Shown in pieces: positions 26,820 through 36,014 of a stretch of 64,000 bases of DNA. The stretch covers positions 124,001-188,000 of the forward strand of contig NZ_FNCA01000005.1 of NCBI RefSeq assembly GCF_900100715.1, given 5' to 3'. The notes beneath the pieces were generated by a model, which saw only the letters and a list, made by a program, of their open reading frames with translations, was not told where the DNA came from and did not search any database. Origin of the DNA: Methanolobus vulcani. GTDB lineage: Archaea > Halobacteriota > Methanosarcinia > Methanosarcinales > Methanosarcinaceae. Numbering within the stretch: the stretch's first letter is position 1; the number at the start of each line of letters is the position of its first letter. A program made the position numbers and the translations under genes.

Positions 26820-26911
26820 TGAATTTTTGTCCTGAGGTGTGGCTTCTTTCTCTGAATCCTCCTAGCTGTCCTCACCCGTCTAAAGCGGTACCCACACCTC
26901 AGAAAAATTCA
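26820..26911 (+). ncRNA. candidate structured small RNA with pyrimidine-rich loop (element C)
   Basis: A TATA stretch (AATATATAAAATA, about 26788-26800) stands 20-25 bases before a very long stem: TGAATTTTT (26820-26828) pairs with AAAAATTCA (26903-26911), then after a 3-base bulge CTGAGGTGTGG (26832-26842) pairs with CCACACCTCAG (26892-26902), 20 pairs in all. The 49-base loop is pyrimidine-rich and carries CCTCCTAGCTGTCCTCACCC. It ends 63 bases before the lipoprotein start at 26975, so it could instead be that gene's 5' leader. Strand is favoured by promoter spacing, not proved. Confidence 0.5.
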
Positions 26912-26974
26912 GCACCATAACTTTATTAGAAAAATATATTATTGCTCAAAGCATTCTCTTTTTGGGTTGTCAAT

Positions 26975-27736
26975 ATGAAGATGAAAATGCTATTCACATG
27001 TATTTTTCTTACAATATCACTTGCTTTGATATCCGGATGTGTGGAGGATACAGGCAAGAATGAAACAACTGAAACAACTTTTGTAGTTGTAAATGAAACG
27101 GAGTTCTCACAGACCATGGAGGAAGCAAATACTGCCTATGTAAAGGCACTTGTATCAACCAGCCAGAAGAACGTTAATGCATCAAAATCCTCAATTGCTG
27201 AGCTGGTAAACAAGTTGAGCTACGTATCAGATACATACGGGGAAAATCCTCCAGAAATGTATATCAATGATAAGAACTGGCAAACCGAGATCAAAAGAGC
27301 AGTGCTTATAGCTGAGCACTCACAGGAAATGCTTGAAGAAGGGGACATAGAAGCCGCACATAATGGGCTTGAGCCGATGAGGGACCTTTTCTTCAGTCTC
27401 CATGAAAGAAACAACATTTTGCACATGGGAGACTATCTTACCATATTCCATATGACCATGGAAGAAGCAATCGATGCTGCAAATGTAAATGATACAGAAA
27501 CAGTTAGCTCATATATCCCAACTCTTAAAAGTGAATGGCAGAATGTAAAAGATGCTGAAAGACCATCACTTGCAGATAGCAATTATAACCAGTCACTGGC
27601 AACAGTAGAGGCTGCAATTGGAGTTCTGGAAGAATCTGCCTCAAATGAAAATACCACACAAGTGCAGGAAGATTCTGAAAATCTCAGGCTTGCATTCTCA
27701 AAGGTATTTGCGAAATATGGAGTTGTAATATCCTGA
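26975..27736 (+). CDS. helical lipoprotein, unknown
   Basis: About 253 residues. N-terminal Lys/Met head, hydrophobic core and lipobox (ALISGC), then a Glu/Asn/Thr-rich all-helical domain with regularly spaced Glu and Leu that suggests a four-helix bundle (about 45-250). Met and His are frequent in the middle (SLHERNNILHMGDYLTIFHM), which might bind metal or haem as in exported cytochrome-c'-like folds; this is speculation. It has no CxxCH. ATG 26975 is chosen as it starts the signal peptide. It lies behind the stem-loop element C. Confidence 0.6.
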   Translation: MKMKMLFTCIFLTISLALISGCVEDTGKNETTETTFVVVNETEFSQTMEEANTAYVKALVSTSQKNVNASKSSIAELVNKLSYVSDTYGENPPEMYINDKNWQTEIKRAVLIAEHSQEMLEEGDIEAAHNGLEPMRDLFFSLHERNNILHMGDYLTIFHMTMEEAIDAANVNDTETVSSYIPTLKSEWQNVKDAERPSLADSNYNQSLATVEAAIGVLEESASNENTTQVQEDSENLRLAFSKVFAKYGVVIS

Positions 27737-27765
27737 AGAACAAAGTAAAGAAATAAAATAAACAA

Positions 27766-27789
27766 AAAGTGCAGATTATTCTGCACTTT
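27766..27789. terminator. bidirectional terminator hairpin
   Basis: AAAGTGCAGA (27766-27775) and TCTGCACTTT (27780-27789) form a perfect 10-bp stem with a TTAT loop between the convergent lipoprotein (stop 27736) and NCS2 permease (stop 27796) genes. A-rich left flank and T at the stem end on both strands fit a two-way terminator. Confidence 0.7.
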
Positions 27790-27795
27790 GAATTC

Positions 27796-29106
27796 TCAGT
27801 AAGGATAAAATATAAAGAACAATGAGCACAGCACAAAAAGTCCCCATGCAACCGGCTTAACTTCACTTGCCTTGCCGCTGATAAGTTTTAGAAGAGGGAA
27901 CAATACAAAACCTGCGCACAGGCCTACTCCCAGATTATAAGTGAAGCTCATTAGGACTATGACTGCCATTGCAGGTATCATCTCTGTGAGGTCATCCATA
28001 TCTATTTTTTTTACTGCTCCCATCATCATGAGACCTACGACTATCAATGCAGGTGAGGTTGCTGCTGATGGTATAGCAGCAAATAATGGTGAGAAGAAAA
28101 GTCCCAGTGCAAATAGCAATGCAACAATGACTGCTGTTAGACCTGTTCTGCCTCCTTCTTCAATACCTGCAGCTGATTCTATATATGTTCCTGTAGTGGT
28201 GGTACCTACAAGTGCACCGAATACGCTTGCAAGAGCATCCGCCAGAAATGGTTTATCGAGGTCGTGAAGATTACCCTGTTCATCCATAAAACCAGCTTTC
28301 ATGGAAACACCAACAAGTGTACCCATTGTATCCATAAGATCCATTGTGAACATGGTCAGGATGACAGCAAAGAATCCCCATGTGAGCGCTCCTGCAATGT
28401 CAAGCTGAAGTAGTATAGGAGCAATACTTGGTGGCATGCTGACCACTTGCTCTGGTGTCTGTGCAACACCTAATATGAAACCCAGTGTTGCTGTCACAAG
28501 GATGCCTATGAGAATAGACCCTTTTACCTTCTTTATTATTAGAATACTTATCAAGAGGAAACCGAAAAGTGCAAGAGCAACCGGAATCGTATTAAATGCG
28601 CCTACGTGAAGAGGAGCTCCTTCGACACCAAGTGCTACTATTCCAGCGTTGACAAGTCCGATGAATGTGATAAAAAGGCCAATTCCCACAGCAAAACTGT
28701 ATTTGAGATTATCAGGAACAGAATCTATCATCTTACCACGCAACCCGGATAGCGTAAGGATTGTAAAAAGCACACCACTTATAAATACTGCTCCAATTGC
28801 AGTCTGCCATGAGTATCCTAACACGCCTACAACAGTGTAGGCAACAAAAGCGTTCTCACCCATATAAGGTGCTATAGCAAGAGGTTTTTTGGCATATAGC
28901 CCCATTATCAGTGTTCCAAAGATCGCAGATAAGATGGTTGCAACCATTGAAGGACCAAAAGGTATTCCGGCAGCTTCCAGAATTGCAGGGTTTACCACAA
29001 TAATGTAGGCCAGGGTCATGAAAGTCACGATTCCAGCAATGATCTCAGTCTTTACATCAGTACCATGTTTCTTCAATTCAAAAAAATCTTCCAGCAGATT
29101 TCTTAT
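27796..29106 (-). CDS. NCS2-family purine permease (AzgA/PbuG group)
   Basis: About 436 residues, some 12-14 helices. Family signatures: TEIIAGIVTFMTLAYIIVVN, ATILSAIFGTLIMGLYAKKP, APYMGENAFVAYTVV, TMDLMDTMGTLVGVS and TTTGTYIESAAGIEEGGRTG, typical for adenine, guanine or hypoxanthine-H+ symport. The first ordinary start codon is TTG at 29076, but protein-like sequence (RNLLEDFFELKKHG, matching the start of relatives) continues above it. A GGAGG site (29118-29114) lies exactly 7 bases before an in-frame ATA at 29106, so I place the start there; CTG at 29097 is another possibility. A purine role fits the guanine deaminase and AMP phosphorylase elsewhere in the window. Confidence 0.88.
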   Translation of the reverse strand: MRNLLEDFFELKKHGTDVKTEIIAGIVTFMTLAYIIVVNPAILEAAGIPFGPSMVATILSAIFGTLIMGLYAKKPLAIAPYMGENAFVAYTVVGVLGYSWQTAIGAVFISGVLFTILTLSGLRGKMIDSVPDNLKYSFAVGIGLFITFIGLVNAGIVALGVEGAPLHVGAFNTIPVALALFGFLLISILIIKKVKGSILIGILVTATLGFILGVAQTPEQVVSMPPSIAPILLQLDIAGALTWGFFAVILTMFTMDLMDTMGTLVGVSMKAGFMDEQGNLHDLDKPFLADALASVFGALVGTTTTGTYIESAAGIEEGGRTGLTAVIVALLFALGLFFSPLFAAIPSAATSPALIVVGLMMMGAVKKIDMDDLTEMIPAMAVIVLMSFTYNLGVGLCAGFVLFPLLKLISGKASEVKPVAWGLFVLCSLFFIFYPY

Positions 29107-29229
29107 TTTAAATCCTCCTCAGAATAGGTTAAGAGTATAAAACTATGCAATTTTCAAATTTGAATTGAGATAGACTAATATATAAATATAATTATTGTGT
29201 TAGAATTGAGAAAAAAGAAGAAAATAATG

Positions 29230-29252
29230 ATTTCCCTGTTTAGGCGGGAAAT
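29230..29252 (-). terminator. terminator of the small Cys-rich gene at 29259
   Basis: ATTTCCC (29230-29236) and GGGAAAT (29246-29252) form a 7-bp stem 7 bases past the stop at 29259. On the minus strand it is followed by a T-rich stretch with a run of six T. Confidence 0.6.
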
Positions 29253-29258
29253 AGAAGA

Positions 29259-29459
29259 TCACTCTATGATCATGGAACCGGTTGGCATCATGTCATCTGG
29301 TGGTGCAACACCATGCTCTTTTCTATAAGCCTTTCTTTTACACACATCCATTTTCGGACCTTTGCAATACATAGCAATAAAACCACTGCAAGCAGCCTGT
29401 TTGGAATCCTGATATTTATTGAAGAAACCACATTTTGAAAGTAATTCACAATCTACCAT
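29259..29459 (-). CDS. small Cys-rich protein, unknown
   Basis: 66 residues with five Cys (VDCELLSKCGFF, AACSGF, MYCKGP, DVCKRK), all in the first two thirds, then APPDDMMPTGSMI. The spacing suggests a metal or Fe-S mini-protein; similar sequences occur in methanogens without known function. ATG 29459 is chosen because GGGAG lies 6 bases upstream; the in-frame GTG at 29474 lies ahead of that site. Own terminator follows. The 29475-29865 spacer behind it shows no gene. Confidence 0.62.
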   Translation of the reverse strand: MVDCELLSKCGFFNKYQDSKQAACSGFIAMYCKGPKMDVCKRKAYRKEHGVAPPDDMMPTGSMIIE

Positions 29460-29865
29460 AATATACTCCCTCACGATGCATATATTATAACTTATTTTAT
29501 ATAATGTGGCATAAATATGTTTTGAGTAACAGTGTTAACTTATGAACAAACATCATATTTATAGATAAATATACAAGGAAGATCGAAATATTTAGATTAT
29601 TTTCACAAAATTACAAGCCATTATCCACAAAGTCGACCTTAAAATAAGTTTCATTTCAGCTCATTGTCCTTTTTGCGGCATTCACTTATTTCATATATTA
29701 TCAAACACGATATCTATGACAACAATAAATAATCACATGAACAAGCACTTCACATCCGGTGGAGTGCAACATGAAGGATTTTCTAAAATCTAAAAAAGAT
29801 AGTTGAAGAAATTCGTCTATTGTATGTTCTTTTTTATTTCCACAAGCATTACAGCAGACGCTTCA

Positions 29866-30486
29866 TTAATTCAGCAATTCAAATGCTTGTTTCAGGAAAT
29901 AGAATGCAAAGACCATATAAACAAGTCCCAATGAGCGAATTGTGTATAGATAGTAATTGCTTTTCAAAAATTCCCTTGATCTTCCCACCAGTATTGCAAT
30001 AATAATCTTAGAACCTACAAGCAAGGCGTAAAAACCTGCAACAAATAATATTGATGATGAGATACCGAGATCAAGAGCATTGAATAATATTGGCCCACCT
30101 ATTGTGATCCAGAAAAGATATGGATGCGGGCTGAGAAAATTTACAATGATCCCTTTCTTTAAAGAATTAGTTTTCTTTGTTTTAAGTTCAAGATCAATAT
30201 TCTTTGTTCTTAAGGATGAGATTCCAAGATAAATAAGATAAAAAGAGCCTACAAGACTTATCATGGCAATAACAGGGTCATATTTATCGAATTTCAGAAG
30301 AAAAAGAAGGATAACTGAAACAATAAGAAGATCAGTTATAAAAGGAGATAGAGCAACCTTTATTCCTGCACGTGAACCATGCTGAATTGATTCAGAGATC
30401 GTCATTGCCAAAAGCGGACCAGGCGATATGCCTGAGGCAAATCCCAGAAGTATGCCGGATATCAGAAACTCATTGATCGAAAACAT
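29866..30486 (-). CDS. LysE-family exporter
   Basis: 206 residues with about six helices. The family signature lies in helix 1 (GFASGISPGPLLAMTISESI), and the cytoplasmic loop VNFLSPHPYLFWITIGGP matches the LysE/RhtB consensus. Members export amino acids or similar small molecules. Archaeal homologues are common and uncharacterised. The gene stands alone; its start faces the sensor kinase at 30685. Confidence 0.87.
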   Translation of the reverse strand: MFSINEFLISGILLGFASGISPGPLLAMTISESIQHGSRAGIKVALSPFITDLLIVSVILLFLLKFDKYDPVIAMISLVGSFYLIYLGISSLRTKNIDLELKTKKTNSLKKGIIVNFLSPHPYLFWITIGGPILFNALDLGISSSILFVAGFYALLVGSKIIIAILVGRSREFLKSNYYLYTIRSLGLVYMVFAFYFLKQAFELLN

Positions 30487-30684
30487 GACTGAACTGCGTA
30501 TTGAGTTCAGATGTTTAAATCTGTTGATTCAAGCATTCCAGATTGGTCATACTTATGTAAAATACAAAGAAAGCTAATAGAGAATAATATATATTTAATA
30601 TGAATATAGAATAAACATAATACGATTTAAAAGATCATTCCGGGTCAAGCAACGAAAATCGTGAATATCAGGACTCTTAAATAA

Positions 30685-33672
30685 ATGAAAGCGATGGAAA
30701 ATCACAAAACCAACAAATACCTAGCACTAAAAGCTGCACTTTTATACATATTCTTAGCTGGCTTATGGATATTAGGTTCAGATACTGTACTTAGCTGGAT
30801 AATAACAGATCCCGAGATATACATTCAATTTCAGACCTATAAAGGGATGTTATTTGTTATCACAACCGGTTTTCTGCTTTTCATATACCTGAATCCGAAA
30901 ATAGGAGAGCTTAGTGAATCGAGAAAGAATTTGCTTGATACAGAATCATTGCTCAAAAAGCGACTTGATTATGAATTGACAACCATCGAATGCATGAGGT
31001 TGCTACAGGAATCCGAAGATATCGAGAGAATACTTCCACGCATACTTGAAAAAATCCATCATACTGTAAATAACAGCAGAACCTACATATTCAGGAACGA
31101 AGATGACACTGAACTGGGTCTTTGCATGTCACAGATGTATGAAGAAGTTTCTGATGGTATTGAAGCCCAGATAGATAATGCCGAACTACAGCATCTTCCC
31201 TATTCCGAAGGGGCTCCGACTCTTTTATCTATCCTACTTTCAGGAGAGAACTATGCGCATATTGTTGAAGAACTTGAAGAACCTGAAAGATCCATTCTCA
31301 AAGAACAGGGAATTCTTTCAGTATTGATAATACCTATTTTTTCCGGAGAAGAACTCTGGGGATTTATAGGTTTTGATGACTGTATAGAAGAACGCAGATG
31401 GCATGAAGATGATATCAACCTCCTTAGAGTTGTTGCCGATGGTATTGGTGAAACAATTTTGCGTAAAGAGTCTGAAAGAGAACTTATAGAAAGTGAAGAA
31501 AGGTTCAAAGCGCTTCATAATGCCTCTTTTGGTGGAATTGTGATACACGATAATGAAATCATAATTGATGTTAACCAGGGATTCTCTGATATAACAGGTT
31601 ACTCACATGAAGAACTCATTGGAATGAGTAATTATTCACTAATTGCAGAAGATTCCAGAGAAATAGTAAGGAACAATATTAGATCAGGATACGAAGAGCC
31701 CTATGAAATTACCATGTTGAGAAAAGACGGAACTAATTATCCGGCTAGAATACAGGGTAAATTTATTCCATACAAAGGAAAATACTTCAGAGTAGCAGAG
31801 ATCAAAGACATAACTGAACAGAAATTGTCAGAAAAGGTACTTCGCGAGAGTGAACAAAAACAGGCTGCTATGATAGCAAATATCTCTGATGTTATTGCGA
31901 TCGCAGACAAAAAAGGAGTTATCAGATACAAGAGTGCAAATGTTCAAAAGTGGTTTGGCTGGGAACCTGATGAGCTTATCGATATGGACCTATTTGACAA
32001 TGTTCATCCTGATGATCAAAAGATTACAAAAGACTTTTTTATGAGCATCTTAGAGAAAAAAGGAGAAACAATTTCCTCTAATATTAGGTACCAATGCAAA
32101 GATGGCACATTCAAATGGATTGAATTTACTGGAAGAAATCTACTGGATGACCCGGTGATTCAGGGAGTATTATTTAATTACCATGATATCACTGAGAAGA
32201 AAAAAGCGGAAGATGCACTTCTGGAAAGCGAAAAGAAATTCCGCACATACATAGAGAAGGCTCCTTATGGAATTCTGATAGTGGATGAAAACCAAACATT
32301 CATTGAAGTAAATGAAACTGTGTGCATCCTTACCGGTTATTCTGAAGAGGAACTAATCGGAATGAACATGTTCAGCCGTGTGGCTCCTGAGTCACATAGT
32401 GAAGCTATGCAGGGTTATCATGAACTGGTAACTAAAGGTTTTGTCAGTGTGGAGTTACTCATTAACCGCAAAGTTGGAGCAAATTTCTGGATGCGGGTTG
32501 ACGCAGCAAAACTCTCCAATACCAGATTTATTCTTTTTGTAGGTGATATAACTGAGAGAAAGAAAGCTGAGAATGCACTTCAGGAAAGCGAAAGAAAATT
32601 CCGCACATATATAGAGAATGCACCCTACGGAATATTCATAGTAAATGAAAATGGTAATTTCAAAGAAGTGAATGAAACCGCATCTATCTTAACTGGTTTT
32701 TCTGAAAATGAATTATTGAGTATGAATGTCTATTCACGCGTAGATCCTGAATGTGAGGAGAGAAGCATCCAGAGTATTCATGAATTGGAAACAAGAGGAT
32801 TCTCCAGTGTAGAGCTACTGATCAGGCGAAAAAATGAAACTGGCATGTGGATGAGAATCGATTCCTCCAGACTCTCTGATGGCCGGCATATCATGTTTGC
32901 AAATGATATTACCGAAAGGAAAAATGCTGAATATTCACTTATAGAAGCGAAAATGCTTGCTGAAGAGAATAGCAGGATGAAATCTGAATTCCTTGCCAAC
33001 ATGAGCCATGAACTAAGAACACCACTCACAGCGATAATTGGTTTTTCAGATGTGCTGAAGAACGAGATCTTCGGAGAGCTCAACGATAAGCAAAAAAGAC
33101 ACGTACAGCATATTAACAATGGTGGAAAGCACCTTTTAGATCTTATCAATGATATTCTTGATCTGGCAAAAGTAGAGGCAGGAAAAATGGAACTTAACCT
33201 TGAAATGCTGGCTGTTTCTGATATAATTGAAGATATCAGGTCATCCGTATCTCCAATGGCAGCAAAAAAGAACATAGAGCTTAAGATCATCAGCAATATT
33301 GAAGCTCAGGAAATGTCAGCTGACAAAATGAAGTTCAAGCAAATAATGTTAAATCTGCTTAGTAATGCCATTAAATTCACTCCTGAAAATGGTAAAGTTC
33401 TAGTCACTGCTAAAAAGAAAGATGGTGAGATTACAATATCTGTATCTGATACAGGAATAGGAATTTCCAAAGAAATGTATGAAAGTATTTTCAACCCATT
33501 CATGCAGGTCGATTCTTCTAACAAACGAGAATATGGAGGAACAGGGCTTGGACTTGCTCTTGTTAAACAGCTCGTAGAAATGCATGGAGGAAAGATATGG
33601 GTTGAGAGTGAAGAAGGAAAAGGCAGTACTTTTACTTTTGCGATCAGAGATCTGGACCAGAATAGGACCTGA
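30685..33672 (+). CDS. large sensor histidine kinase with GAF and four PAS domains
   Basis: 995 residues. Two transmembrane helices (about 17-37 and 52-70), a GAF-like domain (about 100-265), four PAS domains (about 270-390, 395-512, 515-632 and 635-752), then HisKA with NMSHELRTPLTAIIGFSDV and an HATPase with LNLLSNAIKF, DTGIGIS and GGTGLGLALV. Catalytic boxes are intact. PAS 3 and PAS 4 are nearly the same (ESEKKFRTYIEKAPYGI against ESERKFRTYIENAPYGI) with a DNA period of 360 bases, a recent tandem copy. No receiver domain and no response regulator gene next to it. Start may also be the ATG at 30694. Confidence 0.92.
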   Translation: MKAMENHKTNKYLALKAALLYIFLAGLWILGSDTVLSWIITDPEIYIQFQTYKGMLFVITTGFLLFIYLNPKIGELSESRKNLLDTESLLKKRLDYELTTIECMRLLQESEDIERILPRILEKIHHTVNNSRTYIFRNEDDTELGLCMSQMYEEVSDGIEAQIDNAELQHLPYSEGAPTLLSILLSGENYAHIVEELEEPERSILKEQGILSVLIIPIFSGEELWGFIGFDDCIEERRWHEDDINLLRVVADGIGETILRKESERELIESEERFKALHNASFGGIVIHDNEIIIDVNQGFSDITGYSHEELIGMSNYSLIAEDSREIVRNNIRSGYEEPYEITMLRKDGTNYPARIQGKFIPYKGKYFRVAEIKDITEQKLSEKVLRESEQKQAAMIANISDVIAIADKKGVIRYKSANVQKWFGWEPDELIDMDLFDNVHPDDQKITKDFFMSILEKKGETISSNIRYQCKDGTFKWIEFTGRNLLDDPVIQGVLFNYHDITEKKKAEDALLESEKKFRTYIEKAPYGILIVDENQTFIEVNETVCILTGYSEEELIGMNMFSRVAPESHSEAMQGYHELVTKGFVSVELLINRKVGANFWMRVDAAKLSNTRFILFVGDITERKKAENALQESERKFRTYIENAPYGIFIVNENGNFKEVNETASILTGFSENELLSMNVYSRVDPECEERSIQSIHELETRGFSSVELLIRRKNETGMWMRIDSSRLSDGRHIMFANDITERKNAEYSLIEAKMLAEENSRMKSEFLANMSHELRTPLTAIIGFSDVLKNEIFGELNDKQKRHVQHINNGGKHLLDLINDILDLAKVEAGKMELNLEMLAVSDIIEDIRSSVSPMAAKKNIELKIISNIEAQEMSADKMKFKQIMLNLLSNAIKFTPENGKVLVTAKKKDGEITISVSDTGIGISKEMYESIFNPFMQVDSSNKREYGGTGLGLALVKQLVEMHGGKIWVESEEGKGSTFTFAIRDLDQNRT

Positions 33673-33689
33673 TTTATGAAAAATATGTG

Positions 33690-33780
33690 AAAAAGGAGGC
33701 GTTTGAATAATTCGCTTTTTTGCCAGTGTGGGAGTGGTTTAGTATGTTAAAAGTCGAGTTAGCAAATCATCACGCCTCAA
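33690..33780 (-). ncRNA. candidate structured small RNA with C-rich loop (element D)
   Basis: On the minus strand a TATA box (CTATATATAG, about 33800-33808) stands 22-28 bases before a two-part stem: GAGGCGT (33778-33772) with ACGCCTC (33702-33696), then GATTTGC (33768-33762) with GCGAATT (33715-33709), where two pairs are G-U only if the minus strand is RNA. Five T follow the stem. The loop holds CATACTAAACCACTCCCACA, nearly the same as element A at 19.8 kb. The whole unit is about 90 bases, without a reading frame, and lies after the stop of the large kinase gene. Confidence 0.6.
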
Positions 33781-33869
33781 TAAGAAATTTCATAAATTCT
33801 ATATATAGTTTATTATATAATTTATAATAATATGGATTCTTATCAAAATAACCATGATGCATAAAGCTG

Positions 33870-33955
33870 CAAAAGGCACGTGCACCCCTCAGTAAATCTT
33901 GGTTGGTATGCGAGTTCCCGCCAAAGGCATGCTGCACACATGCCACCGTGCCTTA
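33870..33955 (-). ncRNA. candidate structured small RNA (element E)
   Basis: AAGGCACG (33873-33880) pairs with CGTGCCTT (33947-33954), closing an 80-base unit with an inner hairpin GGCATG (33926-33931) / CATGCC (33939-33944). On the minus strand the closing stem is followed by four T, and the loop has GCATACCAACCAAG. TATA-like stretches lie on both sides, so the strand is uncertain; minus is favoured by the T-run and the loop words. With element D it would form two small RNAs in a row in the 33673-34073 spacer. Confidence 0.4.
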
Positions 33956-34073
33956 TGAAAGAGATTACTAAAGTGATATTTAAGTTTTTATAAATAATCC
34001 TGATTTGTTGAAAATGATGTACAAATATACATCTTTAAAAAGATTCATGGTCAAAATGAAATTAATCACATAT

Positions 34074-34919
34074 TCAGTTTGCAAGAAGCTCCTGATTTTG
34101 CTCGAATATGCTTGAAAAGACCTTCATGTTATTTAATTTCTCATTAGCTTTTTGAAGCCTGTTTTTGAGTTCATACAGATCATCTTCAAGAATCTTTATG
34201 TATGCCATCTGTTGTTCGATCCTTGCATCCTTTTTGATGATATCAAGCTGTTGCCTGTGAATGGTTACCTGCTTGCTGATCTCATCCTCGGTCTTTTGTT
34301 TCAACTGAACAAGTTCTTTTTCACGAGATGAGAATTCATTTTCCTGTTCAGACAGAAGGTCACGCATATGCCTGACATATTCGCGTCTGCGTTCTATCTT
34401 CTCAGTTTCGATCTCAATATCCATCTCACCGGAAGAAATCCCTTTTCTTATTTCAGCAATTTCCTTTACTTTAGATTCCAGCCTGTTTCTGGTCCTTTCA
34501 AGACTTTTTTGCTTTTTCCTGAGAGCCAGTTCTTCTTCTAATTGAACACGTAGAACCCTGTATTGTTCACAATTCCTTTTCTGAAGAGAGTCTGTATCAA
34601 TATCATACTTATCCATGCGGGTGGCAAGCTCTGCTTCCAGCTTTAAGAATACAACCTGCTTTTTTTCATATTCCTTTTTTGCCTGTTTGAGAATCTCGCT
34701 TTTGTTAGCAAGATTTTCAAATTCTGTTGTGATCAGTTTTTTTGCATCACGTATCTTTTGATATTCTTCGATTATATGGGCTTCATCGGCCTTTATTTGC
34801 TCCCTCTTCAAAGCTATTTCAGCACGTTTTTTCTCAACTTCATCGAGCTGGCTGAAGTATGAAGCTTTGATATCTTCAAGGTTCTGGAGTTGGTTCTGAT
34901 AGAAAAGTTCCTCGCTCAT
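34074..34919 (-). CDS. long coiled-coil protein, unknown
   Basis: 281 residues, almost entirely charged heptad-like coiled coil rich in Lys, Glu and Gln from about residue 5 to 265, without signal peptide or membrane helix. Only the tail (NMKVFSSIFEQNQELLAN) looks different. Such proteins act as spacers, scaffolds or partners of membrane or DNA complexes. No family recognised, and no operon partner. The spacer upstream (34920-35770) is unusually long. Confidence 0.65.
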   Translation of the reverse strand: MSEELFYQNQLQNLEDIKASYFSQLDEVEKKRAEIALKREQIKADEAHIIEEYQKIRDAKKLITTEFENLANKSEILKQAKKEYEKKQVVFLKLEAELATRMDKYDIDTDSLQKRNCEQYRVLRVQLEEELALRKKQKSLERTRNRLESKVKEIAEIRKGISSGEMDIEIETEKIERRREYVRHMRDLLSEQENEFSSREKELVQLKQKTEDEISKQVTIHRQQLDIIKKDARIEQQMAYIKILEDDLYELKNRLQKANEKLNNMKVFSSIFEQNQELLAN

Positions 34920-35327
34920 ATTGCAATCCCGTCTTGTGCATATGCTGACCTATTAGGAATACAGCTATTGTTGTATATACAGAGTAATTATGTCGATATA
35001 TAAAAGAAACATGTTCATGATTTTAAATTATACACACAAATATGAACATTGCAAACATCTACTGCAATAACCAAAATTTCAAATAGAGCACCAGATTATA
35101 ATTAATACTGTGATTTTTGTGATCCACAATGACAAAAAACTGAATGAAAAATACAGAATATACTAATTTGATCGGATATAAAAAAGAGAACGCAAATTGA
35201 AGTATATGAGCAACAAGACATTTAATATCAGTATTTACAAGATCAACAAAAGAATCCTGCTGTATACATGTTTATGCGTATCTTCCGGTCTTCCTTTGAC
35301 CAAGAAGTGATTTGAGATTAAGCAGTG

Positions 35328-35443
35328 CATATATAAAGTGCTATCAGCAAACGTATGAGTGCCACTTAGCTTATTTCTTTCCTTAGTACCGTTGTTTTTA
35401 CCAGGAAGCGCACCATACCTGAACTCAAAGCCGTTCCTTTGCT
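35328..35443 (+). ncRNA. possible small RNA in the 34920-35770 spacer
   Basis: This 850-base spacer holds no gene before 35771. A clean TATA box (CATATATAAA, 35329-35338) is followed by a pyrimidine-rich stretch closed by AGCAA (35346-35350) with TTGCT (35439-35443), extended by ACG (35351-35353) with CGT (35432-35434). The inside has TTATTTCTTTCCTTAG and few G. No T-run follows. The shape resembles the other RNA candidates but the stem is short. The rest of the spacer is AT-rich with nothing I can name. Confidence 0.25.
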
Positions 35444-35770
35444 ATACCATGCACAATAAATAACATTCAAAAGATGAATTCTACATTATTCATCATTATG
35501 AATCCCTATTATTGTATATAGTGCTTATGAGTAATTTTACAAAATTGACCTATATACAATTCTATTTGAATTTGAAAGAAAAAAGCTTCTTCATTATTTT
35601 TTTTTCAGCATAGCTGTGAGATTTAGCTATTCATTAGTATTTAAAGCAGAGATATAGAATCTATATATAAATTATAATCCAATTACATAATACATAATAA
35701 CCTAGATGCTGTATATAAATAGGATGAACACTTAGTAAAATCTGCAACTAAAAAAATGGGGACTTAAAAA

Positions 35771-35917
35771 ATGATGGGAAAAATGAACAAGTTAGAAACA
35801 TGCCCGGAATGTAATTACAAATTGAATGAAAACGAAAATATCCAGTACTGTGAAAATTGTGGTTACTGGACACCGAAAGGAACTGCAAGGTTTGATTCTA
35901 TCGCTATTTTTGCCTGA
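35771..35917 (+). CDS. 48-residue zinc-ribbon protein
   Basis: MMGKMNKLETCPECNYKLNE and on: two CxxC pairs, CPEC and CENC, 15 residues apart, make a compact rubredoxin-like zinc ribbon, followed by a short hydrophobic tail. Stand-alone zinc ribbons of this size are common in methanogens. A TATA box (GTATATAAATAGG, about 35711) lies 60 bases upstream. The ribosome site GGGGAC is modest. The stop codon lies inside the terminator hairpin. Confidence 0.6.
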   Translation: MMGKMNKLETCPECNYKLNENENIQYCENCGYWTPKGTARFDSIAIFA

Positions 35918-35934
35918 CTTGTTTAAAGTCAGGC
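35912..35934 (+). terminator. hairpin overlapping the zinc-ribbon stop codon
   Basis: GCCTGACTT (35912-35920) and AAGTCAGGC (35926-35934) form a perfect 9-bp stem with a 5-base loop. The TGA stop of the zinc-ribbon gene (35915-35917) is in the left arm. No T-run follows. Likely an end-of-message or stability hairpin. Confidence 0.55.
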
Positions 35935-36014
35935 TACCTATAATCATATAGCCTATATTTCACTACATAGTTCCATTAGCTTACAAATAAGTAAGATCTT
36001 ATCGAAGATGAGCT

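Noticed and set aside
29520-29865. Small gene or RNA in the spacer before the LysE gene
   Set aside because: Only an 11-codon frame and a weak CACTTCAC/GTGGAGTG hairpin were seen; no promoter-stem-terminator order.
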